This document shows positions 14,736 through 21,507 of a DNA stretch of 21,876 nucleotides, in pieces. The notes beneath the pieces were generated by a model. It was not told the DNA's origin, searched no databases, and saw only the letters and a program-made list of their open reading frames with translations. The stretch covers positions 1 to 21,876 of the forward strand of contig CAXTAY010000052.1 in assembly GCA_964242335.1 (NCBI GenBank). The letters run 5' to 3'. Source of the stretch: Lichenicoccus sp964242335 (GTDB lineage Bacteria > Pseudomonadota > Alphaproteobacteria > Acetobacterales > Acetobacteraceae). The position numbers were made by a program, and so were the translations under genes. Within the stretch, counting starts at the first letter, position 1, and every line of letters starts with the position of its first letter.

Positions 14736-16174
14736 GCGACGACGCCGACAGGACGCCGGACGATCGTCCGCAGGACAGCGATCCGGACAGCCGGTCCAAG
14801 TCGGGGCAAGCGGAAGCAGGTCCCCCAGCGCCACAGGCGGCGAATGCGAATGAACGCGCGGCCGCAGAGTCCGCCGCCACGAGAGACGTTCCGCCCGGCG
14901 TCCTGGTGGCGCCGCGGCTAGGCGTCAAGCGGTTCAACCGGCTTCCAGCGGGGCTGGCAGGAAGCACGTTGGTCCTCGTGGTGTGCGGTGTCGTCTACGT
15001 CTTCACGCTCACACAGGACGCGGTGAAGCAGAAGACGCAGCGCGAGCAGGAGGAGGGTCACACCGCCGACATCCAGGCGATCTTCTCCAAGGCTCCCAAC
15101 GGCAGCACCATCCCCGCAGCCACCGGTCCGATCGTCGCGCAAGGCGATGTCGGACAGACAGCCCTTGCTCCCTTGCCACTGCGAAGCAGGCCGGAGCCCG
15201 GCATGACGCACGCCGAGATCGAGGGCCGCAGGCAGATGTGGACCAGCTACTACCAGGCGCTCAACAGCGCCCAGCAGCGCCACCTGGACGCCAGCTACGA
15301 CGCCCTGTCCGCCGACACGGAGAGTGGTACCTCGGCTCGGCCAGGCAACCGGCCGGGTGCCGCACAGAACACCGCCGGCGATCCCGAGCAGCAACCCGGC
15401 GGCACCGGTGACGGTGCCCGGGACGGGCGCGGCACGTCCCTGGTCGGTGGCCGGCCGAACGGCAACACCACGCAGGGCGGCTTCTTCGACCAGATCGGCG
15501 CCACCCCGGCGACGGACTACCTGCAGGCGACCGTCACCGAGCCGGTGTCATCGTACGAGGTCAAGTCGGTCGACATCATCGAGGCCCGCATGATCAGCGG
15601 CCTGACCAGCGACAGCCATGGTGTCGTGCGCGCCGTCGTGTCGAAGAACGTCTACGATCACGCGACCGGGCTGCACATCCTCATCCCGCAGGGATCGCAG
15701 CTTAAGGGACTCTACAACACCGGCGTCAGCTACGGCCAGAAGCGGGTCGAGGTGGCATGGCAGCGGGTGATCTATCCCGCACCGTGCGACCAGAGCCTCG
15801 ACCTCGGCCAGATGCCGGGTTCCGACCAGAGCGGCTACTCGGGCTTCCACGACATCACCGACAACCACTACGGGCAGATCTTCCTGAACGCCATGCTGCT
15901 GTCGGCCTTCGCGGCCGCCTCGCAGCTCTCGCAGGGCAACAACTACTCGGCCTACGGCGGCTACAACTCGAGCCAGGTCGCGGCCGGCGCCGTGGGCCAG
16001 CAGCTCTCGACGCTCGGCGAGGAGTTCGCTCGCCGCGGCCTCGACATCCCCCCGACCGAGAAGGTGCGCAACGGCTACCCGTTCACCATCATGGTGACGA
16101 AGGACATCGCCTTCGCGCAGCCCTGGACCGCCGGCCAATGCGCCGGACAGGAGGTAACCGTTGCGCAGCGCTGA
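14732..16174 (+). CDS. trbI: TrbI, VirB10-type core protein
   Basis: A protein of 480 residues. A hydrophilic cytoplasmic region with acidic and Ala/Pro-rich stretches (1-70) leads to one membrane segment (about 73-93). A Gly/Pro-rich periplasmic linker follows to about 250, and then the VirB10 beta-barrel domain (VKSVDIIEARMISGLTSDSHGVV, LHILIPQGSQLKGLYNTGVSYGQKRVEVAWQRVIYP), ending with a late MVTKDIAFAQPW. The protein spans both membranes and forms the core with TrbG. Length is typical. An AGGAGGT near its end serves the following traG. Confidence 0.93.
   Translation: MSDDADRTPDDRPQDSDPDSRSKSGQAEAGPPAPQAANANERAAAESAATRDVPPGVLVAPRLGVKRFNRLPAGLAGSTLVLVVCGVVYVFTLTQDAVKQKTQREQEEGHTADIQAIFSKAPNGSTIPAATGPIVAQGDVGQTALAPLPLRSRPEPGMTHAEIEGRRQMWTSYYQALNSAQQRHLDASYDALSADTESGTSARPGNRPGAAQNTAGDPEQQPGGTGDGARDGRGTSLVGGRPNGNTTQGGFFDQIGATPATDYLQATVTEPVSSYEVKSVDIIEARMISGLTSDSHGVVRAVVSKNVYDHATGLHILIPQGSQLKGLYNTGVSYGQKRVEVAWQRVIYPAPCDQSLDLGQMPGSDQSGYSGFHDITDNHYGQIFLNAMLLSAFAAASQLSQGNNYSAYGGYNSSQVAAGAVGQQLSTLGEEFARRGLDIPPTEKVRNGYPFTIMVTKDIAFAQPWTAGQCAGQEVTVAQR
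16149..16155 (+). promoter_or_regulatory. Ribosome-binding site that decides the traG start
   Basis: AGGAGGT lies five bases before the TTG at 16161, inside the 3' end of trbI. No ATG near this point is in the traG frame, so the TTG start is well supported. Confidence 0.75.
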
Positions 16175-18278
16175 TCCCATCGGCCGACCAGGCGCGCAGG
16201 GCGGCCTGATCAAACCCGGCGCGGGTCGCCGGGCGGCACTGGTGTGCGGCACGGTGCTCGGCGGCGGGTTGCTCGCCAGCACCGCAGCGACACAGTTCGT
16301 CGCCTGGCGGCTGAGCTTCCACCCGGCGCTGGGCCACCCGTTGATCGGCACGCTGTATGCGCCCTGGTCCTGGTGGTCCTGGATGCATGCGCCGTGGGCG
16401 CCGCGGGTGCCGCAGACCTTCACCGTGCTCAAGCTGGGCGGCCTGTCGCTGCTGACCCTGCTCGGGCTCGGTGGTGTGGCGCTCGCGGGACGCGCGCAGA
16501 GGCCGAAGCGGCACAACGACGTGCACGGCACCGCGCGTTTCGCCACCGACGAGAGCGAGGCGCGCGAGAGCGGCCTGCTGCCGCCGAAGGACAGCGACTT
16601 CTGGCCGGGCGTCTATGTCGGCGCTTGGCGCCGGCGCAACGGCGCGCTCGCCTACCTGCGCCACGGCGGCCCGGAGCACGTGCTGTGCCTGGGGCCGCTG
16701 CGCAGCGGCAAGGGTGTCGCCGGGGTGATGCCGACGCTGCTGAGCTGGCCGTACAGCGCCATCGTTTACGACGAGAAGGGTGAGCTGCACGAGTTCACGT
16801 CCGGCTGGCGTGCCGCCGGCGGCAGGAACCGCGTGCTGCGCTGGGAGCCGGGCGGCGGCGGCAACACGATCGCCTGGAACCCGCTCGCCGAGGTGCGCAT
16901 CGGCACCGACTTCGAGTTCCGCGATGCATCACGGATCGCCGAGGCGATCGCGGATCCGGATGGCGAGGGCCTGGAAGGGCATTTCGACCCGAACGCAGCG
17001 GCGCTGCTGACCGGCGTCATCCTCTACGTCATGCATCGCGAGCACCGCAACGGGCGGGTCGCCACCCTGGCCGACGTCGCCCTGGCACTGGGTGATCCGG
17101 CGCAGCCGTCGGATCAGCTCTACAAGGCGATGGTCCACAACACCTTCGGTCCCAAGAGGACAGCTAACAGGCAGATTGCCATCGCGGCGCAGAAGCAGCT
17201 CAACCGTGAGCAGAGGGAACGGTCCGGCACCCTCTCGACGGCGGCGCGGATGATGCGGCTGTTCGACGATCCGATCGTCGCGCGCAACACCGCGCGCAGT
17301 GACTTCAGGCTGCTCGATCTGATGAACGGCGACACGCCGGTCACGCTGTACGTGGTGACCAAGGCGGCTGACAAGCTGACGCTCAGGCCGCTGGTCCGGC
17401 TGTTCTTCACCATGGCGATGAACACGCTGACAAGCGTGGACATGAAGAAGGACGTGCAGGGCCATCCGGTGTCGCCGCACCGGCACCGGATGCTGATGCT
17501 GATCGACGAGTTTGCGTCGCTGAAAGCGATGCCGAGCTTCGAGGACGCAATGAGCAAGTGCGCGGGCTACGGCATCAAGTGCTACCTGCTGACGCAGGAT
17601 CGCGAGCAGGTCATCCAGGCCTACGGGCCGCACGAGAGCATCACGTCGCATTGCCACGTGAAGAGCCTGTATGCGCCGACCAACCTGAACACGCAGGAAT
17701 GGATCTCCGATCTGCTCGGCGCCTCGACGGTCGAGGTGGAGGCGATCACCGAGAGCGGCTCGCGCGGCAGCCCGATGCGCAACGTCAGCCGCACCTACCA
17801 CACGGTGAACCGCCCGTTGCTGACGCCGGAAGAGGTCGGACGCCTGAAGGCGCCGACCAAGAACGGCGACCGGATCGTCGAGGGTGGACAGGTGCTGGTG
17901 CTGGTTGCAGGACGGCATCCCATCCTCGGCGAGCAGGCGCTGTACTTCCGGGACCCGGCTTTCCAGGAGCGCGTGAGGATCGACGCCGTGCCGATGGCAC
18001 CGGCTCCTGCTCCTGCTCCTGCTGCGCCCCCCGCGCCCGCCTCACCATCGGCACCAGCGGCTGCGCCGTCCCCGAGGGATACGCAGCCGACGCAGCCGAC
18101 CAGGTTGCGGGTCCTGCGACCGGAAACGGAGGCCAGCGCTGCAACGGCCGTACCGGCGGCTGCACCCGTGGTGAATGCCTCCGAGCAGGGCACGGCGCTC
18201 TCGCTGGAGCAGTGCCGCAGGATGACGGCGGCGCGCATCTTCGCGGAGCGGGATGCGCGGGATCATGCGGCCGAATGA
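16161..18278 (+). CDS. traG: TraG, type IV coupling protein (VirD4 family)
   Basis: A protein of 705 residues from a TTG with a strong ribosome-binding site. It is an inner-membrane ATPase that brings the TraA-DNA complex to the channel. Two membrane segments lie near residues 24-47 and 88-108. RPKRHNDVHGTARFA precedes Walker A GPLRSGKG (Lys184), and Walker B is LMLIDEFASL (Asp449, Glu450). It also shows VYDEKGEL and CYLLTQDREQVIQAYGP, typical of TraG. The C-terminal 90 residues include a Pro/Ala tract (GCTCCT-type repeats around 18002-18025) and a charged end. The stop overlaps the traF start (ATGA). In Ti plasmids traG sits with traCD; here it follows trbI. Confidence 0.95.
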   Translation: MRSADPIGRPGAQGGLIKPGAGRRAALVCGTVLGGGLLASTAATQFVAWRLSFHPALGHPLIGTLYAPWSWWSWMHAPWAPRVPQTFTVLKLGGLSLLTLLGLGGVALAGRAQRPKRHNDVHGTARFATDESEARESGLLPPKDSDFWPGVYVGAWRRRNGALAYLRHGGPEHVLCLGPLRSGKGVAGVMPTLLSWPYSAIVYDEKGELHEFTSGWRAAGGRNRVLRWEPGGGGNTIAWNPLAEVRIGTDFEFRDASRIAEAIADPDGEGLEGHFDPNAAALLTGVILYVMHREHRNGRVATLADVALALGDPAQPSDQLYKAMVHNTFGPKRTANRQIAIAAQKQLNREQRERSGTLSTAARMMRLFDDPIVARNTARSDFRLLDLMNGDTPVTLYVVTKAADKLTLRPLVRLFFTMAMNTLTSVDMKKDVQGHPVSPHRHRMLMLIDEFASLKAMPSFEDAMSKCAGYGIKCYLLTQDREQVIQAYGPHESITSHCHVKSLYAPTNLNTQEWISDLLGASTVEVEAITESGSRGSPMRNVSRTYHTVNRPLLTPEEVGRLKAPTKNGDRIVEGGQVLVLVAGRHPILGEQALYFRDPAFQERVRIDAVPMAPAPAPAPAAPPAPASPSAPAAAPSPRDTQPTQPTRLRVLRPETEASAATAVPAAAPVVNASEQGTALSLEQCRRMTAARIFAERDARDHAAE

Positions 18279-18838
18279 TCGGGCACCTCGCGAAGCTGGG
18301 CGGCTATGCCGGGTGTCTCGGCCTGTTCGGCTTGGTGATGGCGGCGCAGCTCTGGGTGTGGAACACCGGCGCCACCTACCGCCTGAACACTACCCCCAGC
18401 ATGCCGATCGGGCTGTGGGCGGTCAGCCGCCATGCTCCGGAACCGGCGCAGCTCGTGCGCGGGGCTGTCGTCGCGATCTGCCTGCCGATGTCGGTGGGCA
18501 TCCCGGCGCGGCTGCGTGGCTACGTCAGCGGCGGCGAGTGCCCGGGCCAGACGACGCCGATGCTCAAGAGCATCGCCGCGGTCGAAGGCGACAGGGTTAC
18601 GGTTTCGGGCAGCGGCATGAGCGTGAACGGCGTCCTGCTGCCGCACAGCCACGCCCTGTCGCGGGACGGCAAGGGACGCCCGCTCTCCAGCGTGGCCGCC
18701 GGCACCTACGTGGTGCCGAGCACGGTGATCTGGCTCTACGCCGCGCACGATCCGCGCTCCTTCGACAGCCGGTACTACGGCGGCCTGCCGGCCCGCAACG
18801 TCATGGGCCGCGCCTGGCCGCTGCTGGTGATGCGATGA
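18275..18838 (+). CDS. traF: TraF, S26-type conjugative peptidase for pilin maturation
   Basis: A protein of 187 residues. An N-terminal membrane segment (about 8-28) is followed by the serine motif TPSMPIGLW with likely catalytic Ser42. The lysine region PMLKSIAAVEGDRV carries likely catalytic Lys98, in the order and spacing of TraF and leader peptidases. A late AAHDPRSFDSRYYGGLP matches the RP4 TraF C-terminal region. In RP4, TraF cuts and circularises the TrbC pilin in the periplasm, so the two genes should act together. The ATG overlaps the traG stop and the end overlaps the next short frame, both as ATGA. Confidence 0.9.
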   Translation: MIGHLAKLGGYAGCLGLFGLVMAAQLWVWNTGATYRLNTTPSMPIGLWAVSRHAPEPAQLVRGAVVAICLPMSVGIPARLRGYVSGGECPGQTTPMLKSIAAVEGDRVTVSGSGMSVNGVLLPHSHALSRDGKGRPLSSVAAGTYVVPSTVIWLYAAHDPRSFDSRYYGGLPARNVMGRAWPLLVMR

Positions 18839-18909
18839 GCCGCAGCCCCTTCTCCACCCTCCTCAGGCCTGCCGCTGCCGTAGCGGCCACCATCCTTGGG
18901 GCGCCCTGA
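18835..18909 (+). CDS. 24-codon ORF between traF and the next gene
   Basis: The ATG overlaps the traF stop (ATGA) and the frame ends two bases before the following ATG at 18912. The product, 24 residues, starts MSRSPFSTLLR and continues with a short hydrophobic Ala-rich part ending ILGAP, like a minimal signal or membrane peptide. I do not recognise it. It could be a genuine micropeptide, the truncated start of a lost gene, or merely a translated bridge that keeps ribosomes moving to the next gene. Confidence 0.35.
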   Translation: MSRSPFSTLLRPAAAVAATILGAP

Positions 18910-18911
18910 TC

Positions 18912-19895
18912 ATGTCCATGTCGCAGACCCATGCACTGCCGAGCGCCGCCGCCGCCCGCGAAGCCGAAACGGCACGATCCGCTGCTGTCGAAGCCGTGGT
19001 GGACGCCGGCGAGGCGGCGGAACGACGTCTGGTCCCGGAAGCGGCCGGGACCGTCGCGGAGGCCCCGATGCTCGGGACCGAACCGATCGCCTCTGATGCG
19101 CCGGCCACAGTTCCCTTTATCGATCCAGAGGCTCCGGCACTCGACGGGCAGGCGGCCCCCTCGCGCGATGAGATCGAGATGTCGGCCCAGGCGTGGTGGC
19201 AGGCCAACGTGCAGACCATCATCGAAGGGCCGGGCACGACGGTGGAGAAGGCCGAGGTGCTGCAGCAGATCAGCCCGTCGCCGGATCCGGCCGAGCGCGT
19301 CGTGGTGCGGCGGGACGGGCAGACCCATAGCTCCTCTTTGGAGGTGAAGAACGACGCTGCCGATCGGGGTCCGGTGCACGACCCCGCGGGCCAGACCGCG
19401 CCGACAATCGGAGGGCGGGAGGGCGTAGGTCGCGACGCCACCGTCGACCAGACCAGCCAGCGCAACGCCATGCTCAAGGCGGCCGAGCAGATCCGGGGAC
19501 AGGTCGCGGAGCTGCTGCAGCAGCTCGACCGCACCGGCATCGACCAGTTCGGCAGCCGCATGGAGATCGGCAAGCGGATGCAGAGCCTTGAGGGCTTCGC
19601 GGACCGCATCGAGATGGCGGCCAGCAAGCAGACGCTCACGGTCGATCTCAGCCGCGAGGAGATCGACTACGGCCCGGACGTCGAGGCGGGGTTCGCTGAC
19701 GGCCGCGCCGGCGTCGAGCACGTGCCGGCCATACGGCAGGCCGAGAGCGACTACGAGGCCGACCTGGAGATGATCGAGCCTGCGCTGACGGATCTCGCCC
19801 GGGCCGGCATCGAGGTGACGACAGGATTCCAGGCGGTGGAGCCGCCTGAACAGGACCACGAGCTCGATCAGGATGAAGGATTGGAAGTCGGATGA
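18912..19895 (+). CDS. Unknown 327-residue acidic protein of the transfer operon
   Basis: I do not recognise the family. The start ATG is followed three bases later by a second Met codon in a different frame context (MSMSQ); no strong ribosome-binding site is visible. The first 90 residues are Ala/Glu/Pro-rich and probably disordered. A compact part around residues 88-120 (DEIEMSAQAWWQANVQTIIE, then VEKAEVLQQISP) and a helical part at about 180-240 (AMLKAAEQIRGQVAELLQQLD, KRMQSLEGFADRIEMAAS) follow. The end is strongly acidic (EPPEQDHELDQDEGLEVG). There is no signal peptide or membrane segment, so it is probably cytoplasmic. The operon position suggests a transfer accessory protein. The stop overlaps the next start (ATGA). 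Confidence 0.75.
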   Translation: MSMSQTHALPSAAAAREAETARSAAVEAVVDAGEAAERRLVPEAAGTVAEAPMLGTEPIASDAPATVPFIDPEAPALDGQAAPSRDEIEMSAQAWWQANVQTIIEGPGTTVEKAEVLQQISPSPDPAERVVVRRDGQTHSSSLEVKNDAADRGPVHDPAGQTAPTIGGREGVGRDATVDQTSQRNAMLKAAEQIRGQVAELLQQLDRTGIDQFGSRMEIGKRMQSLEGFADRIEMAASKQTLTVDLSREEIDYGPDVEAGFADGRAGVEHVPAIRQAESDYEADLEMIEPALTDLARAGIEVTTGFQAVEPPEQDHELDQDEGLEVG

Positions 19896-20173
19896 ACCGG
19901 AAACTCTTTCTCGGCTCGCTGGCCCTGCTGGGCGTGCTGGCCGGCTGCACCGATCAGCGCTCGGCAAGCTCGCAGGACCAGGCGAGCGTGATGCGCATGC
20001 AGATGGACGACATGAAGTGCCGCTCCTACGGCGCCCAGGTCGGTAGTCAGGCCTACGTGCAGTGCCGGGTGCAGCTCGACAACGCGCGCCAGCAGCAGGC
20101 GGCGCTGCGCCGGGCACAGCCGCCTTCGCTGTTCGGCGGCCTGCTCGGCAATGGCTATGGGAGCAGCTATTGA
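19892..20173 (+). CDS. Small outer-membrane lipoprotein
   Basis: A protein of 93 residues with a clean lipoprotein signal (MNRKLFLGSLALLGVLAGC, lipidated Cys19). The mature part has two cysteines in CRSYGAQVGSQAYVQCR, a pattern I associate with short uncharacterised proteobacterial lipoproteins. A Gln-rich helix and the Gly-rich ending GGLLGNGYGSSY follow. It overlaps genes on both sides (ATGA before, TTGA after), so it is part of the operon. A second lipoprotein beside TrbH could help build the outer ring or act in surface exclusion; neither is shown. Confidence 0.8.
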   Translation: MNRKLFLGSLALLGVLAGCTDQRSASSQDQASVMRMQMDDMKCRSYGAQVGSQAYVQCRVQLDNARQQQAALRRAQPPSLFGGLLGNGYGSSY

Positions 20174-20748
20174 TCCTTGCCGACTGCGCTCCTTTCGTTG
20201 CGCCGAGCACGCTGGCGGCCGTCATCCAGGTGGAGGCCGAGCGCAACCCGCTCGCCATCCACGTGAACGGCCTCGACCGCCAGCCGCCGCCATCGGGCAG
20301 TCAGGACGAGGCGGCGGCCGCCGCCGAGCACTTCATCGCGCTGGGCTACAGCGTCGACCTCGGCCGCATGCAGGTGAACAGCCGGAACCTGGCCATGCTT
20401 GGCGTCACGGTCGCGCAGATGCTGGAGCCGCACAGCTGCGACAACATCCGCGTGGGCGCCGACATCCTGGCCGCCGACTATGGACGCGCTGTCGCGCTGT
20501 ATGGTGAGGGGCAGCAGGCACTGCGGGCTGCCCTCTCCGCCTACAACACCGGTAGCTTCTATCGCGGCGCCAGCTACGTCGCGCGCTACGCCGGGCCACC
20601 CGTGCCGGCGTTGCAGACGCCGTCCCATGCGTCTGCCATCAGGATCGCGAGCATACCCGCGCACACGGTTCATGTTTCTGTTCCCGTCAGCCCCTATGCG
20701 GCCGACACGGTGCAGTCGGCCGCCGAGTGGAAGGAGATCTCGCCGTGA
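20170..20748 (+). CDS. trbN: TrbN/VirB1-type lytic transglycosylase
   Basis: A protein of 192 residues from a TTG overlapping the lipoprotein stop (TTGA). The transglycosylase fold signature is clear: catalytic Glu22 in VIQVEAERNPLAI, then GYSVDLGRMQVNSRNLAMLG, CDNIRVGADILAADY and LRAALSAYNTGSFYRG-x-SYVARY. It would open the peptidoglycan for the channel. From this start no standard signal peptide is seen; an in-frame upstream start would run through the lipoprotein gene. The C-terminal 45 residues are Pro/Val-rich. The function call is firm; the symbol rests on context. Confidence 0.85.
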   Translation: MILADCAPFVAPSTLAAVIQVEAERNPLAIHVNGLDRQPPPSGSQDEAAAAAEHFIALGYSVDLGRMQVNSRNLAMLGVTVAQMLEPHSCDNIRVGADILAADYGRAVALYGEGQQALRAALSAYNTGSFYRGASYVARYAGPPVPALQTPSHASAIRIASIPAHTVHVSVPVSPYAADTVQSAAEWKEISP

Positions 20749-21344
20749 TCGACCGGCCCATGCAGCGTCGTGAAGCTGGCGAGGAGAGGCCGCCGCCCGA
20801 GCTGCGCCTGGATCCGCGTAGCAGCACAGGCGCAGTGCATCGTGCGTTCGGCATGATCTGTGAACCGGTGTCCGTCATCCTGTTCAGCCTGCGCTGGGTG
20901 CTGCTGCAGGTGCTGCGCGGGATCGGCTGGACGGGCGTGATCCTACTGATCGGCTTCCTGTCGCTCGGCGCGATCGTGATGTCCTTCTCGACACTGCTCG
21001 GCCTCGCCGTTTGCCTGTTTGCAAAGCCGACCCCCAGCGGTGTCATGCGGGGAACCCTGATCTCCGCGTTCGACAGCATCGTGTTCTTCTCGCTCGTGGT
21101 GCTGATCTTCCATTACGGCAACCAGGTTCATGCTGCCGTCAGCCGCGGCGTGGGAATACGCAACCCGATCAGGTTCACCGATGGCCTACAGGCAGGTGCC
21201 TCGCGCATGGCGGGAGCCATCGATGCGATGCGAGAAAGCAGCAAGCGCACGGAGAGCCGGCAGCGACGCGAGCACGAGGAGTTCGAGCGGCAGAGACGGG
21301 CCTGCGAGGATGCCGAGCGTGCGCGGCGATGGAGGCAATACTGA
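20745..21344 (+). CDS. Unknown inner-membrane protein, last intact gene of the operon
   Basis: A protein of 199 residues from a GTG overlapping the trbN stop (GTGA), with GGAG about ten bases upstream. A charged N-terminus (about 1-38) is followed by hydrophobic segments at about residues 42-90 (two close membrane passes, including VILLIGFLSLGAIVMSF and LLGLAVCLF) and 101-122 (IVFFSLVVLIFHYG). The long C-terminal tail ends in a highly charged helix (RESSKRTESRQRREHEEFERQRRACEDAERARRW), likely a coiled coil. I do not recognise the family. An upstream in-frame GTG (20727) is less likely. Confidence 0.75.
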   Translation: MIDRPMQRREAGEERPPPELRLDPRSSTGAVHRAFGMICEPVSVILFSLRWVLLQVLRGIGWTGVILLIGFLSLGAIVMSFSTLLGLAVCLFAKPTPSGVMRGTLISAFDSIVFFSLVVLIFHYGNQVHAAVSRGVGIRNPIRFTDGLQAGASRMAGAIDAMRESSKRTESRQRREHEEFERQRRACEDAERARRWRQY

Positions 21345-21505
21345 GCTCGGCTTGGCCCTGCATTGGCTCCTTGATGGCATCGAAGCGGGTCTGCCGTGGG
21401 CCGAACTTTCGTCATGCTGCCGGAGCAGGACGGATCAGCGGGGAAGGCTGCTACCGCCTGAAATGGCAGCGGTGCGACGCGAGCCATCGAGGAGGCGTGA
21501 GATGA
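21329..21505 (+). CDS. Possible 58-codon ORF at the operon end
   Basis: From ATG 21329, overlapping the previous gene by 16 bases, a frame runs to a TGA at 21503-21505. That stop overlaps the next ATG as ATGA, the junction style of this operon. Against it: there is no ribosome-binding site, and another open frame (from GTG 21319, in register with the ATG at 21502) looks equally protein-like. I cannot tell which frame, if any, is used. Confidence 0.3.
   Translation: MEAILSSAWPCIGSLMASKRVCRGPNFRHAAGAGRISGEGCYRLKWQRCDASHRGGVR
21489..21495 (+). promoter_or_regulatory. Strong ribosome-binding site before an interrupted gene
   Basis: GAGGAGG lies six bases before the ATG at 21502. It is among the best ribosome-binding sites in the window, although the reading frame it serves is apparently cut by the IS six bases later. 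Confidence 0.55.
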
Positions 21506-21507
21506 GC
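21502..21507 (+). pseudogene. First two codons of a gene apparently split by the IS
   Basis: ATG AGC follows a strong ribosome-binding site. The next base begins the proposed end of the IS6-type element. The frame continues into the IS and stops at 21651, giving a 49-residue chimeric product with no recognisable character. The original gene should resume beyond the far end of the IS, outside the window. Confidence 0.4.

Noticed and set aside
18002..18030. GCTCCT repeats in traG as a separate repeat element
   Set aside because: They code a Pro/Ala tract in frame within the variable C-terminal tail; I treat it as part of the gene.
20145..20173. GNGYG at the lipoprotein end as a third copy of the TrbJ tail
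   Set aside because: Only a short Gly/Asn/Tyr resemblance; it lacks the EFL and PPL parts, so it is probably chance.
18801..20258. A 485-codon antisense frame across the unknown 327-residue gene
   Set aside because: I considered whether this strand was the real gene. The plus-strand gene has overlapping junctions with its neighbours and normal protein composition; the antisense frame is Arg-rich and runs across four plus-strand genes.
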